Assembly: GCF_001748385.1 (NCBI RefSeq)
Contig: NZ_BCLI01000001.1
Location: forward strand, 62,001 to 126,000
From: Vulcanisaeta thermophila
Lineage (GTDB): Archaea; Thermoproteota; Thermoprotei; Thermoproteales; Thermocladiaceae
Reading direction: 5' to 3'
Length of the DNA: 64,000 nt
Shown: positions 9,123 through 18,900 of the stretch, piece after piece
Layout: each line of letters begins with the position of its first letter
Numbering within the stretch: position 1 is the stretch's first letter
Program-made: the position numbers and the translations under genes
The notes under the pieces: generated by a model
The model's input: only the letters and a program-made list of their open reading frames with translations
Databases searched by the model: none
Told to the model about the DNA's origin: nothing

Positions 9123-10457
9123 GTTGCCAAGGAACCTGAGCCTCCTCCTGGATTTCTTGATCTCATTAACCATTCTCTTCATTAATTGGTAGTAATTCAG
9201 TAGGTCCTTAACGTCCTTTGGCGATACACCGGCGCCCTTGGCTATCCTCCTAATCCTCGAGGAATTTATGATTTCTGGGTTTAATAGCTCCTCCTTCGTC
9301 ATGGAATCAAGTATGTAGCGCCACCTCCTCAACATATCCTGCGCATTGCTCAGTCTCTCCTCATCCATTGCCAGCATCCTTAACTGCGTGGGTAGCATGC
9401 TCGTGGGTAGTAGCTCCATGATTTTGCTGAGGGGTCCAAGCTTAAGCATTGAGTCTATGTGCTTCTTAAGCGTTAGTAGGTTTAGCTTGCCCTCCTCTAT
9501 CTCCTCCATCACCTTATCCTCCTCCTCAATGGCCTTGATCCTCTCCACCAAAGTCTCTAAATCACCCATACCCAGTAACCTGGTCACGAACCTCCTGGCA
9601 TCAAAGACCTCAATCTCATCAACACCCTCGCCAACACCTATGAACTTAATCCTGGCGCCACTCTTTATCACCGAAGTCAAGGCGCCGCCGGCCTTTGATG
9701 TACTATCCATCTTTGTTAGGAATACGCTATTGATGGGTACGTACTTCATGAACGCCTCCGTTTGGGCCGCCGCCTGCTTACCCACGGTGGCGTCTATCAC
9801 GAGCATAACCTCATCGGGCTTAGCCTCCTCATAAATTACCCTGGCCTCCTTAAGCAACTCCTCCTCATTCCTATGCCTACCCGCGGTATCTATTATTATC
9901 AGGTCAGCCTTGTTTCTACGCATGTACTCAAGGCCATTCCTGAGTATTGCTACGGGGTCCCTTGAGTCCTCCTCACCGTAGAATAGGGCATTTATTGATG
10001 AGGCCAGCTGCCTCAGTTGGTGATAGGCACCTGGTCTGTACACGTCGGTCTCTATCAAGCCAACCCTGAACCCCCTCCTCATGTAAAACCTGGCCAGCTT
10101 GGCGGCGCTCGTGGTTTTCCCACTACCCTCAACCCCAATGAGCATTACCTTATAAGGCCTCTTCGTAATATCCACGTTGGGCGCCTCCTCACCACCCAAG
10201 GCCTTTATTAACTCCTCGTAGAGCAGGTATATTAGGTAGTCCTTGGAGGATATGCCGCGGGGTGGTTGCTCCTTCTCGAACCTCTCCTCTATGGATTTCG
10301 TTATGGACATGACCACGTCGGCGCTCACGTCAGCCCTTAGAAGGATCCTCTGGATTTCCCTAATTATCTCCTTAAGGGTCGCCTCATCAACGTAACTAAG
10401 ACCCCTAATCCTAGCCACTAGGTTACTGAATGCGTCGATTAATGGCCTCAACGACAT
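9114..10457 (-). CDS. srp54: Signal recognition particle 54 kDa protein
   Basis: 447 aa, the usual archaeal length. N domain at residues 1-95, GTPase G domain with P-loop GVEGSGKTT (108-116), DTAGRH near 190 and a TKMD motif near 250, then the Met-rich M domain that binds 7S RNA and signal peptides (about 300-435). It targets nascent secretory and membrane proteins together with FtsY. A TATA-like tract at 10480-10490 lies about 28 nt before the ATG. Confidence 0.97.
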   Translation of the reverse strand: MSLRPLIDAFSNLVARIRGLSYVDEATLKEIIREIQRILLRADVSADVVMSITKSIEERFEKEQPPRGISSKDYLIYLLYEELIKALGGEEAPNVDITKRPYKVMLIGVEGSGKTTSAAKLARFYMRRGFRVGLIETDVYRPGAYHQLRQLASSINALFYGEEDSRDPVAILRNGLEYMRRNKADLIIIDTAGRHRNEEELLKEARVIYEEAKPDEVMLVIDATVGKQAAAQTEAFMKYVPINSVFLTKMDSTSKAGGALTSVIKSGARIKFIGVGEGVDEIEVFDARRFVTRLLGMGDLETLVERIKAIEEEDKVMEEIEEGKLNLLTLKKHIDSMLKLGPLSKIMELLPTSMLPTQLRMLAMDEERLSNAQDMLRRWRYILDSMTKEELLNPEIINSSRIRRIAKGAGVSPKDVKDLLNYYQLMKRMVNEIKKSRRRLRFLGNLP

Positions 10458-10505
10458 CAGCTATAATTAATGGGTTGGTATTTATTCATTTCCTTAGTAA
10501 TTAGT

Positions 10506-11546
10506 TTAGTAAGAGGGGTAGTACTGAGGTGGGTACTGCTGTTGCTGTGGGTAGGGCCAGTACATGGCCTGGTTCGTGGCATTGCTACAGTAATTCTGTA
10601 TTACGTAGTTGTTGTTTAGTGGTCCGTGGATAATTATTCCATAGGGCTCCTTAATATCGTATATAAGCTTAATGGGCCTAATGGGCATCCACCTCATCTT
10701 CCTAATAAACATAATCCTAGCAAGGCAGCCAGAGCCGCCATCCTGCGTATTTAACTCCCTGAGAGAGAGCATTATGACACCACTTGCCAGGTACTCCTCA
10801 ACACCAAACCTACTTAATTTATTCTCCTCGCCGGTGGGTATCTCGGAGGTCATCACTGTGGTCACATCCTTAAGCTTCTTAAGCTGGAACACGAGCTCCC
10901 TCAGGTACTCCCTAATCCAGATCACGTCCTGGTGACTCATTATTATCAATGGGGCTATGGGGTCTATTACCAACCTCTTAACCCCCTTACTCCTAACCTG
11001 CTCAATAATCATCTTGGCAAGGTCCCTTGGATCCACGGTTAACTTCTCCTCCTTAGTGTAGATTCTAAAGTACGTTCTAAAATCAGCCATTATTAACTTA
11101 CCCTCCTGCTCATAGGAATCCAAGTCCCAACCCAGGGCATACCTAACACCCCTCTTAACATCCTCCGAGGGTTCGTCCACGGACACGTACATACCCACCT
11201 CACCAGCGTCAGCCCCTGTTTTGAGGAATGTTAGGCTGAATATGGTCTTACCAGTGCCAGCCTCACCGGCTATTAGGTAAACCTCACCCCTCTTAAACCC
11301 ACCACCCAGGTACTGATCCAGGTTGTATATACCCGTGGGTGCCTTATCCTCAGAATAGTAATACAGCGAGTAGTCCTGTGGGTAAGGTATGGTTTGGGTG
11401 GTGTACGGGTATTGATAGTACTGCGTGGTGTAGTACTGATTCTGGTAATAATCGATGCTTTGTGTAGTGTTGTAATTATAATAATTGTTGTAATAATTAT
11501 CCGAATCCTCTGAATATCGATTGATAAATTCCCTACCGTTATTCAT
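10506..11546 (-). CDS. KaiC/RadA-like ATPase with Tyr/Asn/Gln-rich tails
   Basis: 346 aa. The core, about residues 70-310, is a KaiC-type RecA-fold ATPase: TGIYNLDQYLGGGFKRGE, P-loop G94-T101 (GEAGTGKT), YVSVDEPSEDV and a Walker B region in RLVIDPIAPLII. Flanking it are low-complexity tails: the first 64 residues hold 19 Tyr plus many Asn, Gln and Thr, and the last 35 or so are again rich in Tyr, Gln, Pro and Asn. This composition resembles prion-like domains that drive phase separation. KaiC-like archaeal proteins serve in motility (ArlH), signalling and DNA repair; the role here is unknown. A TATA-like box at 11570-11580 precedes the gene. The next gene upstream is a PIN-PilT ATPase on the same strand. 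Confidence 0.88.
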   Translation of the reverse strand: MNNGREFINRYSEDSDNYYNNYYNYNTTQSIDYYQNQYYTTQYYQYPYTTQTIPYPQDYSLYYYSEDKAPTGIYNLDQYLGGGFKRGEVYLIAGEAGTGKTIFSLTFLKTGADAGEVGMYVSVDEPSEDVKRGVRYALGWDLDSYEQEGKLIMADFRTYFRIYTKEEKLTVDPRDLAKMIIEQVRSKGVKRLVIDPIAPLIIMSHQDVIWIREYLRELVFQLKKLKDVTTVMTSEIPTGEENKLSRFGVEEYLASGVIMLSLRELNTQDGGSGCLARIMFIRKMRWMPIRPIKLIYDIKEPYGIIIHGPLNNNYVIQNYCSNATNQAMYWPYPQQQQYPPQYYPSY

Positions 11547-11602
11547 ATTACCAGATAATCACACAGGAAGCATTTATATATGTTGCGGTCTGGAGGTATG
11601 AA

Positions 11603-13192
11603 TCATTCTCCCCTAGGTTTTATCTTAAGTTGAATGTTGTACTTCCTCCTAATATTCTCAAGCTTTGGTAATCCCTTGGACACCACAACCCCCATGTAGG
11701 CATCTGGAACCTCTATAACCACAGAACCATCCTCGCCCCTCACTATGGATATCTCGTTGGGTGGCACGTACTTCTTAAGGACCCTCATTATCCTACTCAT
11801 AACCCTCCTATCACTAACTGTGGCTTCCCTCCTACGCAGTTTTGTTACTGGGGTTACGAATATCTCCTCACCGAACACGTAAACCTCGTACTCCACGGTG
11901 TCGTTTATGAAGTCCTTAACCACAACCACAGGCCTTGCAAGATCCTCCTCACTCATCCCCTCCGGGACCTTAACCACAAGCTCCAGGCTATAGACCTTCT
12001 GTACATCTCCATCCTTCATGAACAAAACAGTATCCACTATGGACGGTAGCATACCAAGCTCAGTCCTACCTATGAACCTCTGTATTGCGTCTATGGGGCT
12101 TGTGGCGTGCACCACACCCACCATGCCAACACCGGCCAGCCTCAGGTCTATATATAATTGGAAGTCCGCCGTATCCCTCATCTCATCGAATATTGTGAAG
12201 TCCGGCCTAGAGAGTAGTAGTAAGTCATGGACCTCCTCTGACGATGCGTAGGTCTTGGATATCTGCGTTATCTCACTGGGTAGAACCATATCCCTTGGGG
12301 ACTCCACGGTCTTAACAATCCTCCCAAGGCTCATGTAGTACTCGGCAAGGGCCTGTGCGAAGGTGGTCTTTCCGGCGCCTGGCGGGCCAGCTATTAATAT
12401 GCCCTCCGCCTGCTTACCCAGCCTCTCGAGAACCTTGGGGTGCAGTGAGTAATCCTCGAGTCTCCTCCTCACCAGGGGCTTCACAGCCGTTATCTCAATA
12501 CCATCGGAGACTGGCGGTAGTGCAATCACTATCCTGTACTCACCGTGCTGTATAATCAGTGAGTTCTCCCTCTTAATCTCAACCCTAGTATTGCTATCGG
12601 CCCTGAGAGACTCGGAAATCAATTCCCTAACGAGCCTCTCCAGGTACTCCCTACTCAGGGGTTTATCACCTATGGGCACCAATTGCCAGTTACCCGGCCT
12701 GCCCTTCTTGGCATAGGGTATTGAGCCCTCCTTGAGGTGCACGGACATGGTCTCGGAATCAAAGAACCCCTCAATCTCCAGGGGCCCACCCTGCTTACCA
12801 AGGAAGAGCGTGTTTATGCCCATGGCCTTGGCGATCTCGTGAGACAACGCATCGCTTGTGATGAGCGTGGCCCCCAATTCCCTAGCCAACTCCCTAACCA
12901 GCTCATCAACACTGCGCTGGTCAGGCCTTGTCATTGACCTGGGCAGTGCGCTTATGTACTCAATGGATACATCCTCAATGCCCAGTTTACCCACGGTCTC
13001 CACAATGTAATTAAGCTCCTTAATACCCAACCAACCAAGGGCGCTCCCAGACCTGGCCTCATCCTCGAACTTCCTAATCAACTCCGTGTGTATTAGGATC
13101 CTACCCCTAACATTACCCCTCAATATGGCCTCCTTGAGGCTCCCGTCTATTAGGACTGACGTGTCAGGTATGTAAACGTTATTACTCATCAT
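11603..13192 (-). CDS. PIN-domain PilT-type ATPase with KH-like C-terminus
   Basis: 529 aa. Domain order: N-terminal PIN nuclease-like fold (D10 in IPDTSVLID; E43 in KFEDEARSG; TSDALS near 112), central PilT/VirB11-like secretion ATPase (P-loop G269-T276, GPPGAGKT; later DEMRD, GMVGVVHATSP), and a C-terminal KH-like segment (EVPDAYMGVVVSKGLPKLE). This architecture (COG1855) is widespread in archaea and is thought to act on RNA, but its function is not established. No membrane segment. Confidence 0.88.
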   Translation of the reverse strand: MMSNNVYIPDTSVLIDGSLKEAILRGNVRGRILIHTELIRKFEDEARSGSALGWLGIKELNYIVETVGKLGIEDVSIEYISALPRSMTRPDQRSVDELVRELARELGATLITSDALSHEIAKAMGINTLFLGKQGGPLEIEGFFDSETMSVHLKEGSIPYAKKGRPGNWQLVPIGDKPLSREYLERLVRELISESLRADSNTRVEIKRENSLIIQHGEYRIVIALPPVSDGIEITAVKPLVRRRLEDYSLHPKVLERLGKQAEGILIAGPPGAGKTTFAQALAEYYMSLGRIVKTVESPRDMVLPSEITQISKTYASSEEVHDLLLLSRPDFTIFDEMRDTADFQLYIDLRLAGVGMVGVVHATSPIDAIQRFIGRTELGMLPSIVDTVLFMKDGDVQKVYSLELVVKVPEGMSEEDLARPVVVVKDFINDTVEYEVYVFGEEIFVTPVTKLRRREATVSDRRVMSRIMRVLKKYVPPNEISIVRGEDGSVVIEVPDAYMGVVVSKGLPKLENIRRKYNIQLKIKPRGE

Positions 13193-13249
13193 CAGGCCCT
13201 TCGCTAGTTTAAACGTGGAATTAACCCTTAAAATACCTTTTGTATCTTA

Positions 13250-14242
13250 TTAATCCTCACTCACCACCTCAACACCCTTAGTATTCAATGAGGCCCTAAA
13301 CGCCGAACCACCCACTATCTCAATGGCCTTCTCCACCTCGACACGGTCCGAGAGCGCTATCATTATACCACCACCCCCAGCACCACTGAGCTTGGCACCC
13401 AATGCACCGGCGGCCCTTGCTGCGTAGACCATGTCATCAAGCTGCTTTGTGGATACCCCGAGGGCTACGAGTAACCCATGGTTTATATTCATTAACTGAC
13501 CCATGGTTTTCAAATCACCCTCCTCCAAAGCCCTCCTACCCATGGTACTCACCATACCAATGGCTTTTATAATGGGTTCAATAACCTCCCTCATACTCTC
13601 AAGCCTAGACCTAACCATGCTCACCAACTCCTTTGTGGTGCTGACCCTGGGTACGTAACCCACGATAATGGGCACATCAACATCCACCTTCACGGGCTCC
13701 ATGAAAGCCTCACCACCCACACTCCTAATGAACATGACCCCACCGTAGGTTGCCATTGCGGTGTCCGTGGGGCTCGCGGCGCCCTGAACATCCCTCTCCA
13801 CCTGCCAGGCCAGCCTGGCAAGGTCCCTCTTACTTATTTCATAACCAAGGGCGTGGACGTAGGATGCTATTGTGGCCACGGCAACAGCGGCCGAGGTCCC
13901 CAGGCCGGCGCCCACGGGCATCTCTGACCTAATGGTTAGGTCCACACCAACCCTCTTACCCACGTACTCCATTGCCAACTCCACAGCCCTCCTAACGTAA
14001 CTCAAAGCCGATATTACAGCGCCGTAGTCCGTCCTAGCCACTAAATCGCCGTTCTCCAGGAATGTTACGTAGAGACCCGCGAGCTTTAGGTCACTGGCGT
14101 TTATTGTGACTTTACCATCATCCCTGGGCCTCGCTGTTACGTAGACATACTTATTAATTGCCATTGCCAGGGCAGGCTCCCCATAAACAACCGCGTGCTC
14201 GCCAAAGAGTATGACCTTGCCAGGCGCCCTTACGGTTACCAT
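13250..14242 (-). CDS. mvk: Mevalonate kinase
   Basis: 330 aa. GHMP kinase fold: RAPGKVILFGEHAVVYG at the N-terminus, the phosphate-binding motif PVGAGLGTSAA (109-119), the probable catalytic D160 in SPTDTAMATYGG, and the C-terminal KLSGAGGGG loop. It phosphorylates mevalonate in the isoprenoid pathway that makes archaeal lipids. A TATA-like CTTAAAAG at 14263-14271 lies 26 nt before the ATG, implying a leaderless message. A box C/D sRNA ends just upstream of this promoter on the same strand. Confidence 0.95.
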   Translation of the reverse strand: MVTVRAPGKVILFGEHAVVYGEPALAMAINKYVYVTARPRDDGKVTINASDLKLAGLYVTFLENGDLVARTDYGAVISALSYVRRAVELAMEYVGKRVGVDLTIRSEMPVGAGLGTSAAVAVATIASYVHALGYEISKRDLARLAWQVERDVQGAASPTDTAMATYGGVMFIRSVGGEAFMEPVKVDVDVPIIVGYVPRVSTTKELVSMVRSRLESMREVIEPIIKAIGMVSTMGRRALEEGDLKTMGQLMNINHGLLVALGVSTKQLDDMVYAARAAGALGAKLSGAGGGGIMIALSDRVEVEKAIEIVGGSAFRASLNTKGVEVVSED

Positions 14243-14277
14243 GCACCTAATCAGTTGACTCCCTGCCTTAAAAGAAT

Positions 14278-14334
14278 TTAGTCAGTTGCTTACCCATCAT
14301 CACGGCTCATGAGACCGTCGTCTCATCACCGGCA
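14278..14334 (-). ncRNA. Box C/D guide sRNA
   Basis: Read on the minus strand: box C GTGATGA (14323-14329), a 12-nt guide (14311-14322), D' ATGA (14307-14310), 3-nt spacer, C' GTGATGA (14297-14303), an 11-nt guide (14286-14296) and D CTGA (14282-14285). This is the archaeal sRNA geometry. A TATA-like tract (GTTTTTAAC, about 14350-14360) lies 26 nt upstream of box C. The first guide, GACGACGGTCTC, is complementary over ten bases to AGACCGUCGU, a string I recall as conserved in domain V of archaeal 23S rRNA; by the N+5 rule the first C of ACC would be methylated. The target of the second guide is unknown. Confidence 0.82.
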
Positions 14335-14367
14335 TTAAGTGTAATCACTGGGTTAAAAACCCTCGTT

Positions 14368-15879
14368 CTAAACACCCACCCTAGTTATCGCACCCCTTTC
14401 ACACACTAACTCACAAATACCACAACCCACGCAAAGCCCCGGGTCAATACTAGGGTGACCCTTCATGGTTATTGCCGGGCACCTAATCCTAAGGCAGTCA
14501 CCGCAATTATCGCAGTAATCGTCGATCACGGCAAACCTGTACTTACCACCACTGGGCACCTTAATGATTACCAAACCCCCTGAACCCAGGTACTGGGGCA
14601 ACGCACTTAGTATTGATGTGGGTTGTGAGGGGTCGTAATTCAAAACCCGGTGTTTAACGCCTAACCGGCCTAACTCATCAAGGAGCCTTGGGCATTCATT
14701 ATCCCTGACCAACGTTATTACCACAACACCACCATCTAATAAATCCCTAAACCTGCCAATTCTGGTTAATGAGCAGGGATTAGCAATTACGTAGATCCTC
14801 CCATGGTCATACCCAGAGACCTTGACACCAAGGGCTATGGGTAATGCATTCCCCACAATATCCATCACCTGGTCGTAGGAGGACACCTCGTGAAATGTGG
14901 GCATCACCTCATAACTAATGCCCATACCCTCGGCATTAACGAGCGTGGAGTAATGCATATCCTCAATACTCACCGGCACTTCACCGTTAGCCCTGGATTT
15001 ATAGATAAACCATTCAATGAGCATCACGGGGTCCCCTGGCCCCCGAAAAAACAACTCATTAACCACCTTACTAATCAACTCATTAATCCTCTTATCCAGG
15101 TCCTCACCCATTAACCTATCAACCCCCAATAACCTGGTTAGGTAACTGCCCACATCAATCACATGCTTAATATTATTAATCGTTGGTAATGGGTTCATGT
15201 ACAGGGACCTAATGAGCTCATACTTAGCACTCAACTCATTAATCCTGTCGGCAATCAGGGACCAGGCGGAGCCCGACACCAAGACCCTATCGCCAAAGCC
15301 CACATTGGTTACTAGGGACTTGGCCCTATTCGTTAATTCCATGGGTAACTCAAAACCAACCCTCAAAAACCTACCTAAGCCCCACCTCATGGGCTCGCCC
15401 CAATTCTTATTGAACGTGGGTGGTCTCGGCAATGCCTTACCACTCACGTTCATACTTATATTCGTGAGCCACGGACCTACCCTAACCACGTAGGGGACCT
15501 CAAAGGCCTCGCTATAGTCCCTACCCTCGATTATGGCATTTAATAGTGACTCCGAATCCCAGGGCTCAAGGCATGGTATATTGAGCACTGAGCAGAGGGG
15601 CCTTATGTCGTGCATGTCATAAACAACCACGACAACGCCTCCCCTAACCCTCATGGTTGTTATGGAACCCAGGGAATTCATGAACCCCACATCGTCAGTG
15701 AGGACCGAGACCCTCCTGAAGGTGCTTGAAATACCCTCAGCCTCCTCAATAACCTCCTCCGGCAGTAATGATTCATTAAATAATTTCCTCATTACTGTGG
15801 AGCCACTTATTAATAAATTATCAAAGTTACTCCTGAGGATACTAACTATCCTATCTAAATCCTCCCTTACACCAACCAC
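14368..15879 (-). CDS. Divergent IorA paralogue with C-terminal ferredoxin domain
   Basis: 503 aa, GTG start with a TATA-like box at 15900-15909, 25 nt upstream. The C-terminus has two [4Fe-4S] motifs (CDNCGDCLRIRCP and CVGCGICELVC) as in indolepyruvate:ferredoxin oxidoreductase alpha. Upstream segments loosely follow IorA (VPYVVRVGPWLTN like the VLLRTVTRVSHV stretch), but the glycine-rich TPP-binding motif (GDSTF in the canonical IorA at 56970-58820) is not recognisable and the protein is about 110 residues shorter. It has no IorB partner beside it. It may have lost TPP chemistry and kept an electron-transfer or scaffold role; that is inference. Confidence 0.6.
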   Translation of the reverse strand: MVGVREDLDRIVSILRSNFDNLLISGSTVMRKLFNESLLPEEVIEEAEGISSTFRRVSVLTDDVGFMNSLGSITTMRVRGGVVVVVYDMHDIRPLCSVLNIPCLEPWDSESLLNAIIEGRDYSEAFEVPYVVRVGPWLTNISMNVSGKALPRPPTFNKNWGEPMRWGLGRFLRVGFELPMELTNRAKSLVTNVGFGDRVLVSGSAWSLIADRINELSAKYELIRSLYMNPLPTINNIKHVIDVGSYLTRLLGVDRLMGEDLDKRINELISKVVNELFFRGPGDPVMLIEWFIYKSRANGEVPVSIEDMHYSTLVNAEGMGISYEVMPTFHEVSSYDQVMDIVGNALPIALGVKVSGYDHGRIYVIANPCSLTRIGRFRDLLDGGVVVITLVRDNECPRLLDELGRLGVKHRVLNYDPSQPTSILSALPQYLGSGGLVIIKVPSGGKYRFAVIDDYCDNCGDCLRIRCPAITMKGHPSIDPGLCVGCGICELVCERGAITRVGV

Positions 15880-15885
15880 TACGCA

Positions 15886-15896
15886 CAGTTCAACTG
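15886..15896. promoter_or_regulatory. Short palindrome in the IorA-paralogue promoter
   Basis: CAGTTcAACTG, 5-bp arms with one central base, lies between the TATA-like box and the GTG start of the minus-strand IorA paralogue, a position where a bound repressor would block initiation. It may be chance at this length. Confidence 0.3.
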
Positions 15897-15968
15897 AGTG
15901 TTTAAGTGCTTTATTTCAAATTGAATTGAAAGTAAAAACTTAATAAAACCACCCGCAGCATTAATAAT

Positions 15969-18900
15969 GTGAGATTGAAGTTATTAATCATAGCTATAAT
16001 CATGGCATTAAGCATCACCACCACAGCCCATGCCGAGAGCGTATACACAACAATGCACTTCATAATCTACGACCTAGCCAATGCAGGCCAGACCTATGAT
16101 CAAGAACTTGGTAATTACCTGGAACAAGCCTACAGCCTATACACGGGCTTGGGTATGAAGATGGCACCACCATGTAACGGCACTCAATATACAGTCTACG
16201 TATTATCATCATTATCAGGAAACGAGGTTGGATATACAGGGTGGGAATACACATACAACCCCAGCACAAACCAAATAATAAGTGCATGTATTAAGTACAT
16301 AAACATAAGCGCCAGTTTATCCCAGGACTGGCTAATGCACACAGCATACCACGAGTTGGTTCATGTATCACAGGTAGCTTACTGGCAATACACCAATGTG
16401 GTGAGCGCATATCCATGGTACATAGAGGCTGATGCGGAGGGTACGGCAAGTTACTACACCAATCAGTGCCCATTTGATCAGGACTACTTCTACCATAACC
16501 AATATGAGTATGACCCCTATGACTACAGCGGATCACCCATAATAAACATGTACTATTACTCAGCCTTTATTTACTGGCTCATAGCCAGCGGCGTGGGCCC
16601 AGCCACCATAGAGAGTAATGTCTTCACCACAAGCACCGTGGATGTTCCATGGCTAGATAATTACTACGTACAATACCTACTGAGCCTAGTCCATGGGCAG
16701 GACCTCTGTGGGCAGGTTTACTACCCATCATTCCAGCAAATAACAATGAGCACCAATACCTACTCATTCACGGTGTCACTACAGGGCCTTAGTGCCATGT
16801 ACTATGAGATAGGGTTACCCGCGAGTGGCTCGCTGGAGATAAGTGTTAGCGGCGCGCCGGTGCTTAGTAACCTACTGCTTAATCGGGAATTCACCATAAG
16901 CAACACCACACTGTACATGGCATTGGTTAACCCAGGAAACAGCACCGCCAGTGTTACTGTGACCATAACGTACACGCCAGGCGTAGCCGTTCAAATAGTG
17001 AACGCGACGTATGATGTCCTTAATGAGGAATTGAGCGTAGAGCTCTACGTAACCTACGGCAACACGCCAGTAACGGGTACCATATACGTGAATGGGATAA
17101 GCACCAACGCGGTTAATGGCTACGCCACGGCAACACTGAGCAATGTGGGTTGGGGCTCCATAGCATTAAACGTGACCTACAACAACGCCTCGGCAGTGAC
17201 CACGCTAACGCTTAGCCAAATAAGTGCATCATTACTCATAAGTACCCTCTACCTCACCACGGGGAGTTACGGTTACGTACCCGTGGCAATTAATAATCCT
17301 AATAATGCCTATGTAATAACCAGCGTCCAGGTGACATCACCACCAAGCCCCACCAACACATACCAACCCATGATTTACTTCGAAAACCCAAACATGACAG
17401 TAACCCTGAAACCGGGTCAGAACACCGTAAACCTATACTTCACAGTGAATGGGCAGGTGGCACAGGGTCAGGGCGTTATTTATATCAGGATAAGCCCAGG
17501 GGGAAGCCTTAGCCTGGGCTACTCCGTGGTGCCTGTCCAGGTCGGCATAGTGAGTGCTGTGTATAATTATAGTGGTAATAATACGGTGGTTAAGGTTTAC
17601 GTGAGCAGCTTGGGCACATTCACGTACTCACTCACGGGATTAAAGGGCACCGTGTATATTAACTACACAACCTACGTAGTAACCAGGCTGGACATATCAA
17701 TACCCAACTTCAGCATTACCTTCACACCAACCGTGGAATTAATGGCGCCTAATTGGGTACTACTAAACACAACAATGTACTTCAGCACCATGGGGGCGTG
17801 TCCAGGTTACCCCGTTTACTACAACATACCAATCACCGTGAATGGTACGTCAATAACCACGGAAACCCTGAACTGCGGGGTTAACTACACCACGTGGTTC
17901 CCATTGAATGAGACCTACGAGGGAGGCGTCCTAACGCTGGTAATCAATAATGCTAATTACGAGATACCAATGATAAAGCCCACGATAAATGTGTGCAATG
18001 ATACATGGCTATTAATGAATAATGAAGTAAACGCTAACATAACGATATGCGTCACAGGGCCCTATAACTACGTGGTACTTAACGAGGTGGTTAGTAACTC
18101 CAGCATTACCGTACCAGCAACCATGCCCATAAACTCCACGGAGCTCACGCTTAACGTGGGGTTCGAAAACATAACACTAACACCCCCAAAACCCAGCATC
18201 AAAGTGATTGCAAGCAACGTGACACTATACCCCAACCCAATGATGATAACCATCGAGGTATTGATGCCGAGGAATGCCGAGTACAGGGGCTCGGTTGAGT
18301 TGGTGGTTAATGGCACGTTAATGAATAAAACAGGGGTTCAAATACCCCGTAATGGCAGTGTGGTGTTAACCACGGAAGTGAGGCCCTACCTGGGGCCTGG
18401 CACTTACGTGATCACCACAAAACTGGGGCCCTTCACCACAGAGGTCGTGTCCTACGACGTTGAGGTGCTAAGGCTCTACATAACGGCTAGGGTACTCACC
18501 GTGGTGGGCCATAGCAATAATGTGACCGTGGTATTGATGGACAAGCCTGTGATTAACCTACCAATAAACGTAACACTGACTGGGTGCGAGAATGAGACAC
18601 TCACCATGTGGGGTAACACCACAATAACCCTGACCTACGACCGCGAGTGCTCACTCAATGTAATGGCTCGGTTATCCACCGTAGTAAATGAAACCACGCT
18701 TTACTGGGATGACCTAAATCTAATGCTCACGAACGTAGTGAATCACCTAAACGCCACACCAATACTACTAACTGGAACCATAAATGCAGGGGCATTCTTC
18801 GACAATGGAACGGCTGTGCCAGCCCCAGTCCTGGTTAACGGAACAACGGAATTCGAGGTCCAAACCCCAGGCCCAGTAACCCTGGTACTCACCTGTGAAT

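Noticed and set aside
13164-13192. C box-like ATGATGA with CTGA on the minus strand
   Set aside because: The boxes are the start codons of the PIN-PilT gene; 18-nt spacing is too long and there is no D'/C' pair.
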